From Bacteroidota bacterium (lineage in GTDB: Bacteria; Bacteroidota; Bacteroidia; Bacteroidales; GCA-2748055): a stretch of 34,480 nucleotides of DNA. The position numbers and the translations under genes are program-made. Positions within the stretch are counted from its first letter, which is position 1. Each line of letters begins with the position of its first letter. The notes under the pieces are model-generated. The model was not told the DNA's origin and made no database searches. It saw only the letters and a program-made list of their open reading frames with translations. Location: assembly GCA_003648635.1 (NCBI GenBank), contig QMPQ01000008.1:1-34480 (forward strand), read 5' to 3'. Positions 9,329-18,101 of this stretch are shown here, piece after piece.

Positions 9329-10435
9329 ATGATGAAACGTAATACAATAAAGGCCAGTATAATTTTATCACTTCTGACAGGAGGACTATGGATTCCCTTA
9401 TTTTCCCAGATACCCTCACCGGAGTTTATCTATGGAGGGATTGAGGATGCGGAGGTGCTTTTGCAGGAATACCTGAAACCTTTCGCTAATATCATTGGCT
9501 CGGATCTGAATGCAGGCTGGTACAATACCGCAAAACCACATGAGCTGGGCGGGTTGGATATAACGGCCACAGTTAGCTGGGCTAAAGCCCCGGCTTCTGC
9601 CCTTAGCTATGACCTGGCTACATTGAATTTGAATGGAACCATTGAAGCTAATCCTGGAACCATTGCGCCTACTATTGCTGGTCAACAGGAAAACCGACCT
9701 GAGCTCTCTTATTCACAAATGCTCGATATGGGAGGTGGAAATATGCAGGAGGTAGTATACTCCAGAATTACCGTACCCGATGGGGCTGGATACGATTATT
9801 TTCCGCTTCCCATGGCTCAGCTAACGGTGGGCTTACCCTTTGGAACGGATGTGTCTGCCAGGTTCATCCCCATGATAGGATATAAAGATTATGGAGAGAT
9901 CGGACTCTGGGGTGTGGGAGGGAAGCACTCCATTTCTCAATGGCTGCCCTTTCTGAAAGAGCTTAAATTTCTTGATATCAGTGCACAGGGTGGATATACA
10001 AAGGTAAGCTCTTCGGTTCATGTGGTGGTGGAACCCCAGGATCTTGTGGAGGTGGATAACTACCCGGATTATAACTGGGATGACCAGTTTATTACCCTGA
10101 AGGTGGAGGGTTGGACACTTAACCTGATCGCTTCTCAAACCTTTTCAGTGATCACCTTCTATGAAGGAATAGGCTATGCCAGTTCCAATGTGCAACTGCT
10201 GATGGAAGGTCACTATCCCATAAATACTGTGATCCTGGATGAGTCCAGCGCCGATTTCGGAAAGGTCACCTACGAAATTGCAGAGAATCCCATAGATTTG
10301 AGCTATGTGAACTATAACAACCTGCGCGTGAATGTGGGAGCCAGGCTCAAGCTGGGCGTGCTTACCCTCCACTACGATTTTACCTATACCCTCTATGCTA
10401 CCCAATCGGTAGGCATTGGAATCAGTTTCAGGTAA
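9329..10435 (+). CDS. DUF6588-like outer-membrane/secreted protein; ATG 9329 preferred over ORF start 9191
   Basis: Signal peptide from ATG 9329 (MMKRNTIKASIILSLLTGGLWIPLFSQ); beta-rich protein ending in GISFR. ORF start 9191 lies inside rarA. Confidence 0.6.
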   Translation: MMKRNTIKASIILSLLTGGLWIPLFSQIPSPEFIYGGIEDAEVLLQEYLKPFANIIGSDLNAGWYNTAKPHELGGLDITATVSWAKAPASALSYDLATLNLNGTIEANPGTIAPTIAGQQENRPELSYSQMLDMGGGNMQEVVYSRITVPDGAGYDYFPLPMAQLTVGLPFGTDVSARFIPMIGYKDYGEIGLWGVGGKHSISQWLPFLKELKFLDISAQGGYTKVSSSVHVVVEPQDLVEVDNYPDYNWDDQFITLKVEGWTLNLIASQTFSVITFYEGIGYASSNVQLLMEGHYPINTVILDESSADFGKVTYEIAENPIDLSYVNYNNLRVNVGARLKLGVLTLHYDFTYTLYATQSVGIGISFR

Positions 10436-10452
10436 AAGTGTCTTAGCTGAAC

Positions 10453-12054
10453 TCAGAAACCGTTCAGGTTCATTGTTACGGTGGGGATCAAAAGCAGCCA
10501 GCCCAGGAAAATTAAAATGGCCATAAAAGGGAGCACCCACTTAAGCCATTTTTCATAAGGTATTTTAGCTACACCCAGGACACCAATCAGTACAGGTGAA
10601 GTGGGAGTGATCATATTTGTAAAGCCATCACCCAATTGAAAAGCCATCACTGTAGCCTGCCTTGATACACCGATGAGATCTGAGAACTGTGACATGATGG
10701 GCATGGTCAGTGCCGCTTTTGCTGATCCACTGGGTATTACAATATTAATCATGGTCTGGATCAAATACATCATGCTTACAGAGGCCAGCTTTCCAAACTC
10801 CTGCATGGACTGTGCAATACTGTACAGCATGGAATCGATGACCTTACCGTCCTCAAGGATCACCAGGATGCCTCCAGCCAGGCCAACCACAACTGCAGCT
10901 GAGAGTATATCCCGCATACCTTCAATAAACAGCTTGGTGATCTGATTGGCACTCCTGTTCATGGCCATTCCTGAAAATATTCCCATCACCAGGAAGAGGG
11001 TGGCAATTTCTTTCACAAACCAGCCATATCCCATAACCCCGACAATCAGATATATGATGGTGAAAATAAGCATATTCAATATAAAGAAATGAACTGACTT
11101 GCGAAGTGAGACAACTCCTGAAATGGCAAACAGACCTGCTATGACCGGCAGAAAAGTGAAAGTGTACTCACTGTTTCCAATCCGCAGGGTAGAAAGGGGT
11201 TCCAGGATAGCAAAAACGGTCATTGCTCCCAATAGCATGACAAAAGTGACCCATGCCATCACTGGTGTCTTGTAATCCAGGTGATCCAGATCCACGCCCT
11301 CTTTTCCCCTCCAATAATTGTCAGAATCATATACAGGAGAGGCTTTGGGATTTTTTCGGATACGAGCTGCATAACGCAAGACCCAGGCGATACCGACGCT
11401 GTTTATTACAAGCCAGACAAAGAGCCTGTACTCTATTCCTGAAAAGAGAGGAAGGCTGGAAAGTCCCTGTGCAATGCCTATGGTAAATGGATTAAGTAGC
11501 GCCCCGGCAAAGCCCAGTCCGGCTCCAACAAAACACATGCTTAGTCCGACGATGGAATCATAGCCCATGGAGATTGCCAGAGGAACAAAAATGATGATAA
11601 ACGCAATGGTCTCCTCACTCATTCCGAATGTGGCACCGAACATGCTAAACACCAGCATGATCAGCGTAATAATCATATTGTCAACACCCAGAATTCGGAA
11701 GAAGCGGTAACGCTCCAGCTTCCTGACACGGACCAGGAAAGACTGGATTCCCACATCAATGGCCTTGCTGTCGTTCATGATCCAGAACGCCCCTCCAATA
11801 ATCAGTATAAATACAATAATATCGGCCTTACCGGCAAACCCGTCAAAAAGGGCACTGAATAACTGCCATGTTTGGGGATGTTTGTCGGCCTCATGGAAAG
11901 AACCCTCAACAATAACCTCCCGCATGGTTCCATTAACATCCACAAGCTCTCTTTCAAACTCACCTCCGGGCAATATCCATGTAAGCACCACGGCAGCTGC
12001 GATAAAGGAAAATACGATTACATAGGTATGGGGGATAGCTAGTTTTCTGGCCAT
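10453..12054 (-). CDS. YfcC family putative basic amino acid/C4-dicarboxylate-type transporter
   Basis: 533 aa, about 12 TM; WILPGGEFERE, GGAFWIMNDSKAIDVGI, MFGATFGMSEETIAF, IPSGSAKAALTMPIM, MITPTSPVLIGVLGVAKIPYEKW. Confidence 0.85.
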   Translation of the reverse strand: MARKLAIPHTYVIVFSFIAAAVVLTWILPGGEFERELVDVNGTMREVIVEGSFHEADKHPQTWQLFSALFDGFAGKADIIVFILIIGGAFWIMNDSKAIDVGIQSFLVRVRKLERYRFFRILGVDNMIITLIMLVFSMFGATFGMSEETIAFIIIFVPLAISMGYDSIVGLSMCFVGAGLGFAGALLNPFTIGIAQGLSSLPLFSGIEYRLFVWLVINSVGIAWVLRYAARIRKNPKASPVYDSDNYWRGKEGVDLDHLDYKTPVMAWVTFVMLLGAMTVFAILEPLSTLRIGNSEYTFTFLPVIAGLFAISGVVSLRKSVHFFILNMLIFTIIYLIVGVMGYGWFVKEIATLFLVMGIFSGMAMNRSANQITKLFIEGMRDILSAAVVVGLAGGILVILEDGKVIDSMLYSIAQSMQEFGKLASVSMMYLIQTMINIVIPSGSAKAALTMPIMSQFSDLIGVSRQATVMAFQLGDGFTNMITPTSPVLIGVLGVAKIPYEKWLKWVLPFMAILIFLGWLLLIPTVTMNLNGF

Positions 12055-12141
12055 AGGTCCGGGGATTCAGGTATACAAATATGAATTAAAATTTTTAAGG
12101 GAATAAAATTTCTTAAATTTATCCTCCCTAAACAGCCCTTT

Positions 12142-14418
12142 ATGTTGTTGCTCCGAACCCTCTTCATTCTTTCTCTGGCTCTTTTTTCTACCCTTTTGCC
12201 AGCAAGAGATCAACTCAAACGAGACAGTCTGAAAGCTCAGATTGAAGGTGATATTGCCGATTCAACCCGTTCCCGCTTGTTGTTTGACCTGGCAGAAGAA
12301 CTGGGAGCATCAGATACCCTCCTTGCATTCTCAAGTCTGGAAAGAGGAAAAGAGATTGTAGAATCCCTGAATGATGTACAGGGACTGGGACGCTATTACA
12401 AGGTGCTTGGAAAAATTGAAACCCGTTGTGGTTACTATGATCAGGCAATTCTGCACTATGACCGTGCCCTGGCCTATTTTAGTGAAGCAGATGATCAGCT
12501 GAGCTACTTTGAAACAATAAAGGAGAAGGGAAATGTCCACCTGTTCACGGCAGAATTTCCCCAGGCCATGAACCACTACGAGTTGGCCCTGGACTACTAC
12601 CGAAAAAACAACAATGTGATTGGTATCAGCCGCTGTCTGAATAACATGGGGATTATCCATAAAAACAGGGGCGAATATGTGGAGGCCCTTTCTGTCTACC
12701 AGGAGTCTGTTGTTTACCTCGATTCTGTTCGGGATGCATATGATATTTCACAGGCCTATATCAATATGGGTAATCTCTTTGTTCTTATGGGAAGCTACGA
12801 AAGGGGTCTTGAGTATTATGATAAAGCGCTTGAGATTTCAGAACGGAACAATTACCAGCATAATATTTCTCTCTCCCTCTCTAATTCAGGGGTAATACAA
12901 AATAAAATAGGAAACTACGATGAGGCGCTCAACCTTTACCAGCGCTCCCTGAGAGTCAGCAGATCACTTAATGATCCGGTTCAGACATCCAACTGTCTGA
13001 TCAATATTGGGACCAACTATGCAGAAATGGGTGAGCCTGAGAAGGGGCTTGACTATGTGCAACAGGGAATGGAGATGAAGATAGAACTGGGTGATGAACG
13101 AACTATTTCGAATTGTTACATCCATCTTGCAGATATATACTCCAAACTGGAGGAGCATGAAAAAGCCATTGAACTATTAAACAGGGCCATTCCCATCAAG
13201 GAAGAGCTGGATGAACCCGACGGACTTATCAGGTGTTATCTGGGGCTGGGCTCCATTGCATATCACCAGGAAAGGTATAGGGAAGCGGTCCGGATGGCAA
13301 ATATGGGGCTGGAGATCGCCCGGGAGATTAGCGCCATAGAGTATATAGCCGAGGGTTATTTGATTAAAAAGGAGATTGCGGTTAAGCAGGGCGATTTTCG
13401 TTCGGCTTACCAGTTTGAAACGCAACACAGCCTCTATATGGACAGCCTGATGGATGAGGCCATCGCTAAAGCTTCTATGGAGATTGAGTTTAGAACTCGT
13501 TCAAAAGTGCTTCAGCAGGAAAATGAAAATCTAAAGATTCAATCCAACCTCGACCAGTTGCTGGTACGAAAAAAAACTTCGGTATTTTACTCCATCCTGG
13601 GTATTGCCGCCGCATTGCTACTTGGATTGATCCTGGTGCTCTACTATATGCGTCGTCATAGAAATACCTCCCTTAAACTGGAAGAAAAGAATCTGGTCAT
13701 CACCAAACAGAACCTGAAACTGGACCAGGTAAATAAAACCAAAGACCGGATGATGTCGATTATCGCCCATGACCTGAGGGGGACTATTGGCAATCAGTTA
13801 ACAGCCGTGGAGGTCTTATACAGGATTGAAGGGGACGATAAGGTTGAGATAGACCGAAAAAGGTTGTTGGGTAACCTGAAGAATTCTGCCTCTTATTCCC
13901 TGGAATTGTTAGAGAATCTGCTGCACTGGTCACGCCTTGAGGAGGGAGCATCCAACTACCACCCGGAAGAGGTGAAGTTAAATACGCTGGTAAGTAACTG
14001 TCTGTCACTTTACAGCGAAAGTGCTAAAAACAAAGAGCTTGTTTTTGAAAAAGATATCAAGGAAGTCATCACCTGTAACTCCGATAAGATCATGATGGAG
14101 ACCATCTACAGAAACCTGATTTCCAATGCCATCAAGTTTTCAAATCCTGGAGGGACTATCACCATCGGACTAAGTAAGCTTGACGGTAAGACTCGTTTTT
14201 GGGTCACAGATCAGGGGATCGGCATGAGTGAAGAGGAGTCGCGAAAAGTAATACAAAATGGGGGTATTACACGTAGAGGCACTGCAAACGAAAAGGGAGC
14301 AGGCATGGGTTTAGCCCTGGTACAGGAATTCACAAAAATTCACAATGGGGAACTAATTATTACAAGCGAAACTAACAAAGGCTCCACCTTTGAAGTTATA
14401 ATTCCCTGTTTAAATTAA
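12142..14418 (+). CDS. TPR-containing sensor histidine kinase
   Basis: Signal peptide, about 8 TPR units (e.g. YDEALNLYQRSLRVSRSLND), one TM, H-box MSIIAHDLRG, N-box NAIKFSNPGG, G-boxes DQGIGM and GAGMGLAL. Confidence 0.9.
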   Translation: MLLLRTLFILSLALFSTLLPARDQLKRDSLKAQIEGDIADSTRSRLLFDLAEELGASDTLLAFSSLERGKEIVESLNDVQGLGRYYKVLGKIETRCGYYDQAILHYDRALAYFSEADDQLSYFETIKEKGNVHLFTAEFPQAMNHYELALDYYRKNNNVIGISRCLNNMGIIHKNRGEYVEALSVYQESVVYLDSVRDAYDISQAYINMGNLFVLMGSYERGLEYYDKALEISERNNYQHNISLSLSNSGVIQNKIGNYDEALNLYQRSLRVSRSLNDPVQTSNCLINIGTNYAEMGEPEKGLDYVQQGMEMKIELGDERTISNCYIHLADIYSKLEEHEKAIELLNRAIPIKEELDEPDGLIRCYLGLGSIAYHQERYREAVRMANMGLEIAREISAIEYIAEGYLIKKEIAVKQGDFRSAYQFETQHSLYMDSLMDEAIAKASMEIEFRTRSKVLQQENENLKIQSNLDQLLVRKKTSVFYSILGIAAALLLGLILVLYYMRRHRNTSLKLEEKNLVITKQNLKLDQVNKTKDRMMSIIAHDLRGTIGNQLTAVEVLYRIEGDDKVEIDRKRLLGNLKNSASYSLELLENLLHWSRLEEGASNYHPEEVKLNTLVSNCLSLYSESAKNKELVFEKDIKEVITCNSDKIMMETIYRNLISNAIKFSNPGGTITIGLSKLDGKTRFWVTDQGIGMSEEESRKVIQNGGITRRGTANEKGAGMGLALVQEFTKIHNGELIITSETNKGSTFEVIIPCLN

Positions 14419-14419
14419 C

Positions 14420-14427
14420 TACTTTTG
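14420..14427 (+). promoter_or_regulatory. Candidate -7 box TACTTTTG for the RelA/SpoT homologue
   Basis: Exact TAnnTTTG match; would place the TSS downstream of the ORF-track start 14425, supporting ATG 14446. Confidence 0.35.
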
Positions 14428-14445
14428 CCATGCAAAAACTGTTGC

Positions 14446-16653
14446 ATGGAAATCATTGAGAAATATTCTTCACCTCTGCAAAAGGAGATTCTCGCTTACT
14501 ATAAGGATCTCATCCGAATTTGCGTTAACGAGTACGATAAACGCTCCCTGGCACTGGTTAAGCGTAGCTTTGAGTTTCTGATGGAGCATACCGGGGAAAC
14601 CCAGGAAATTAATGGTATCCATTTAGTGAAATTCTCATCGGGACTGGCACGGATGGCCGTGAAGGAACTGGGCATGGATGCCATCGGAGTCTCAGCGGCA
14701 TTATTACTGCATTGTTCAGAACTGAATCAACTTTCGAATAATGATATAGCTTCCGGTGTGGGGGAGCGCACAGCTACGGTTATTCAGGAGTTTTTAAAGA
14801 TCAGTGACCTGGATACTACCACCAACCAGGGGCAGTCCGAAAATATGAGAAACCTGATCCTGACACTGGCCACAGACTTCCGTGTGATCCTGGTCAAGAT
14901 TGCAGAGCGGCTCTACCTTATGAGACAAATGGAGCTCCTCGAAGAAAAAGAGCAGATCGAGCTCTCCTGCGAATCAAGGTTTATCTATTCTCCACTTGCC
15001 CACAGGCTTGGATTATATAACGTGATGTCAGAAATGGAGGATATCTCCATGGCCATTCTGGAACAGGAGGAATATAACTCAATTGCCGAAAAGCTCAAGG
15101 CTTCAAACCAGCGAAGAAACCGCTTTATCAAGGAGTTTATTAAACCACTTCAGGAGGACCTGGAGAGGGAGAGACTCCGGGCAGAGATCAAAGGACGGCC
15201 CAAAGCAATTTCTTCCATCTGGCGAAAAATGAAAAAGCAGAAGGTGGAGTTTGAAGAGGTTTACGATAAATTTGCCATCCGGATTATTATCGATAGCCCT
15301 TTAAAAAAGGAGAAAGCCGACTGCTGGAAAGTATACAGCATAATTACAGACCACTATCAACCCAATCCCGAGCGCTTGCGCGACTGGATCTCGGCGCCCA
15401 AATCCAATGGATATGAATCTTTACATACTACTGTAGTAGTTCCGGGAGGGGAGTGGGTAGAGGTGCAGATCAGATCCGCCCGAATGAATGTGATAGCAGA
15501 GAAAGGACTGGCTGCACACTGGAAATACAAAGGGATAAAGGGACAGGCCGGTATTGATAAGTGGATACAGCGGGTAAGGGAGACTCTTGAAAACACTGAG
15601 ATGGATGCTTCAAATCTTATGGAGGATTTGCAATTGAGTCAGTTCAGTAAAGAGATTTTTGTATTCACTCCCAACGGCGACCTGAAAAAGTTTCCTGAGA
15701 ATGCCACGGTTCTGGACTTCGCCTTTGATATCCACACCGATGTGGGTTCCTCCTGTGCGGGAGCCCGAGTCAACAATAAAAATGTCCCCATCCGTTACCG
15801 CCTTCAGAATGGCGATAAGGTGGAGATCCTGCGATCCAAGAACCAGAAACCCAAGATGGACTGGCTAAATGTGGTTGTGACTTCCAAGGCCAAAGGGAAG
15901 ATCAAACAGGCGCTGAAAGAGGCCAAGCTGAAAGAGGCAGAACATGGCAAAGAGATTTTGAAAAGAAGATTCCGTAACTGGAAGGTTGAATTTAACGACG
16001 TTAGTATTCGTAAGGTAATCCAGCACTTTAAATACCGGGATGCCATCGACCTCTATTTCGATGTGGCTACCGAGAAGGTGGAATTGCTCTCGATCAAGGA
16101 ACTGCTTACCAGCAGTGAGAAACCCCTTGAAGTCAAAGCTGAAAGAAATGAAGAGGAGACGGTTGACCGGCTTATAAAAACAGCTTCCAGGGAGTCGGGC
16201 GACTTCCTGGTGATTGATGAGAAACTGGCCAATGTTGAGTACAAACTTTCTCCCTGCTGCAATCCCATCCTGGGAGATGCCATCTTTGGCTTTGTGACCA
16301 TCAGCTCAGGAATATCCATACACCGGACCAACTGTCCCAATGCACAAGAGATGCTCTCACGCTACGGTTACAGGGTGGTGAAAGCTCGTTGGAACAGCAG
16401 TAATAAGGAGGCCTTTTTCCCAGTTAGCCTGCGTATTACAGGGATGGATGACCTGGGGATCGTAAGCAATATTTCGGATGTGATCTCCAAGGACCTGCAG
16501 GTCAATATGCGATCCATCTCAGTCGAATCAATCGACGGGATGTTTGAGGGCAGCATTACCCTTTTTGTTAAGGATACCCAGCATCTTGAAGCGCTTATTC
16601 GTAAACTGAAGAAGGTAAAGGGAGTCTTAAATATCAAAAGGATGGATACCTAG
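14446..16653 (+). CDS. RelA/SpoT-family (p)ppGpp synthetase with degenerate N-terminal HD domain; ATG 14446 preferred over ORF start 14425
   Basis: Synthetase domain AISSIWRKMKKQKVEFEEVYDKFAIRIIID...PKSNGYESLHTTVV...EVQIRSARMNVIAEKGLAAHWKYKG, TGS domain IFVFTPNGDLKKFPENATVLDFA, C-terminal Zn-finger-like and ACT regions. Confidence 0.9.
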   Translation: MEIIEKYSSPLQKEILAYYKDLIRICVNEYDKRSLALVKRSFEFLMEHTGETQEINGIHLVKFSSGLARMAVKELGMDAIGVSAALLLHCSELNQLSNNDIASGVGERTATVIQEFLKISDLDTTTNQGQSENMRNLILTLATDFRVILVKIAERLYLMRQMELLEEKEQIELSCESRFIYSPLAHRLGLYNVMSEMEDISMAILEQEEYNSIAEKLKASNQRRNRFIKEFIKPLQEDLERERLRAEIKGRPKAISSIWRKMKKQKVEFEEVYDKFAIRIIIDSPLKKEKADCWKVYSIITDHYQPNPERLRDWISAPKSNGYESLHTTVVVPGGEWVEVQIRSARMNVIAEKGLAAHWKYKGIKGQAGIDKWIQRVRETLENTEMDASNLMEDLQLSQFSKEIFVFTPNGDLKKFPENATVLDFAFDIHTDVGSSCAGARVNNKNVPIRYRLQNGDKVEILRSKNQKPKMDWLNVVVTSKAKGKIKQALKEAKLKEAEHGKEILKRRFRNWKVEFNDVSIRKVIQHFKYRDAIDLYFDVATEKVELLSIKELLTSSEKPLEVKAERNEEETVDRLIKTASRESGDFLVIDEKLANVEYKLSPCCNPILGDAIFGFVTISSGISIHRTNCPNAQEMLSRYGYRVVKARWNSSNKEAFFPVSLRITGMDDLGIVSNISDVISKDLQVNMRSISVESIDGMFEGSITLFVKDTQHLEALIRKLKKVKGVLNIKRMDT

Positions 16654-18074
16654 TAGCGTGGATCGGGCCTGTAAGGGAGTCTGGCCATTTTCTCCACCGT
16701 CATCCCCGGGAATCCAAACTCTTCGGTAATTTCACCATAAAGCAGATAGATGCCATTCCCCCTGTAGGGATGACGCTTCAGAGAACCCGGGAAGTTGACC
16801 ACATCAAAGAATTCACCCTCCACATCCAGGAAAGTGCCAAAATTCATCCACTGCTTTTGTTTGGTACGTACATGTTTAATTGTTACAAGATTACCCAGCA
16901 TACGTACCTTCTTACCTACCTTTTCTTTCATCTGGCGTGAGAGGATCTCCCCCCGGAAAGCGGTCTCAAGCAGCTCGAAAGCGGGAATCGTCACTGCAAA
17001 ACCGAGAATCTCCAGCTCATCGTAGCTGTTCTCAAGAGTGGTCTGCTCCAGTTTGGGCAGGCTGAACTCCCGTTTCTGCACAGGAAATAACTCCCTTACA
17101 GGATCCCTCTTTTTGCGCTTCCCAAGCACCAGGTGGGCATCCCATAAAAGCTCCTTCTTGCTCTTCCCTGTGAAGCGGAAAGCAGAGATGCGGATCAGAA
17201 TAATCACCTGATCAAGCCCCACGGGCACCCGCTCAAGGAAATCCTCCAGGCTGCTGAATGTCCCGCTTTGTTCTCTTTCTCCGCAAATCATTCCAACAAC
17301 CTGCTGCTCCAGGTTCTGAATATGTATAAATCCTATATAGATATCATTCCCGCTAATGGAGGTCTTATGTTCACTCTGGTTCACACAGGGAAGGTGGATG
17401 CTGGCTCCCCAACGTCGTGCTTCATTGAAATAGACCCAGGTGCGGTAAAATCCTCCGAAATTATTGATGACTGCTGTCATAAACTCCAGGGGATAGTGTG
17501 CTTTCAGGTAGAGCGACTGGAAGCTCTCCACCGCAAAAGAGGCCGAGTGGGCCTTGGAGAATGAATAGCCAGCAAAAGAGCTGATCTGTCGCCATACTTC
17601 CTGGGTGAGTCCGTCGGGATAGCCCCGCTGACGGCAATTGTCAAAAAAACGGTCTGCAATCCGGTCAAACTCTGTCCTGGAGCGGTACTTCCCACTCATG
17701 GCCCTGCGAAGCACATCCGCATCGGCCAGGTCCAGACCGGCAAAGTGATGGCAGACCTTGATCACATCCTCCTGGTAGACCATCACTCCGAAGGTCTCCT
17801 GCAACTGCTCCTCCATAATGGGATGGAGGTACTCAAATGAATCGGGGTGGTGAAACCTGTGTATATATTCACGCATCATCCCCGACTGCGCCACCCCCGG
17901 CCTGATAATAGAACTGGCTGCCACCAGGGTACGGTAGCTGTCGCAGCGAAGCTTGGTGAGTAATCCGCGCATGGCCGGACTCTCAATATAGAAACAACCG
18001 TTGGTTTCACCTGATCTGAGCTGTTTCAGCACCTTACTATCCTTTTTGAAATCATCCACCCGGTGCACATCCAC
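16650..18074 (-). CDS. DnaE2-like C-terminal part (fingers, HhH, OB-fold)
   Basis: GCFYIESPAMRGLL, VYQEDVIKVCHHFAGLDLADADVLRRAMSGK, SKAHSASFAVESFQSLYLKAHYPLEFMTAVINN; proposed start is GTG, which may simply be the continuation of the upstream frame. Confidence 0.8.
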   Translation of the reverse strand: MDVHRVDDFKKDSKVLKQLRSGETNGCFYIESPAMRGLLTKLRCDSYRTLVAASSIIRPGVAQSGMMREYIHRFHHPDSFEYLHPIMEEQLQETFGVMVYQEDVIKVCHHFAGLDLADADVLRRAMSGKYRSRTEFDRIADRFFDNCRQRGYPDGLTQEVWRQISSFAGYSFSKAHSASFAVESFQSLYLKAHYPLEFMTAVINNFGGFYRTWVYFNEARRWGASIHLPCVNQSEHKTSISGNDIYIGFIHIQNLEQQVVGMICGEREQSGTFSSLEDFLERVPVGLDQVIILIRISAFRFTGKSKKELLWDAHLVLGKRKKRDPVRELFPVQKREFSLPKLEQTTLENSYDELEILGFAVTIPAFELLETAFRGEILSRQMKEKVGKKVRMLGNLVTIKHVRTKQKQWMNFGTFLDVEGEFFDVVNFPGSLKRHPYRGNGIYLLYGEITEEFGFPGMTVEKMARLPYRPDPRY

Positions 18075-18101
18075 TGCAATCCCGCGGTTCCGGCGAACCA
18101 G

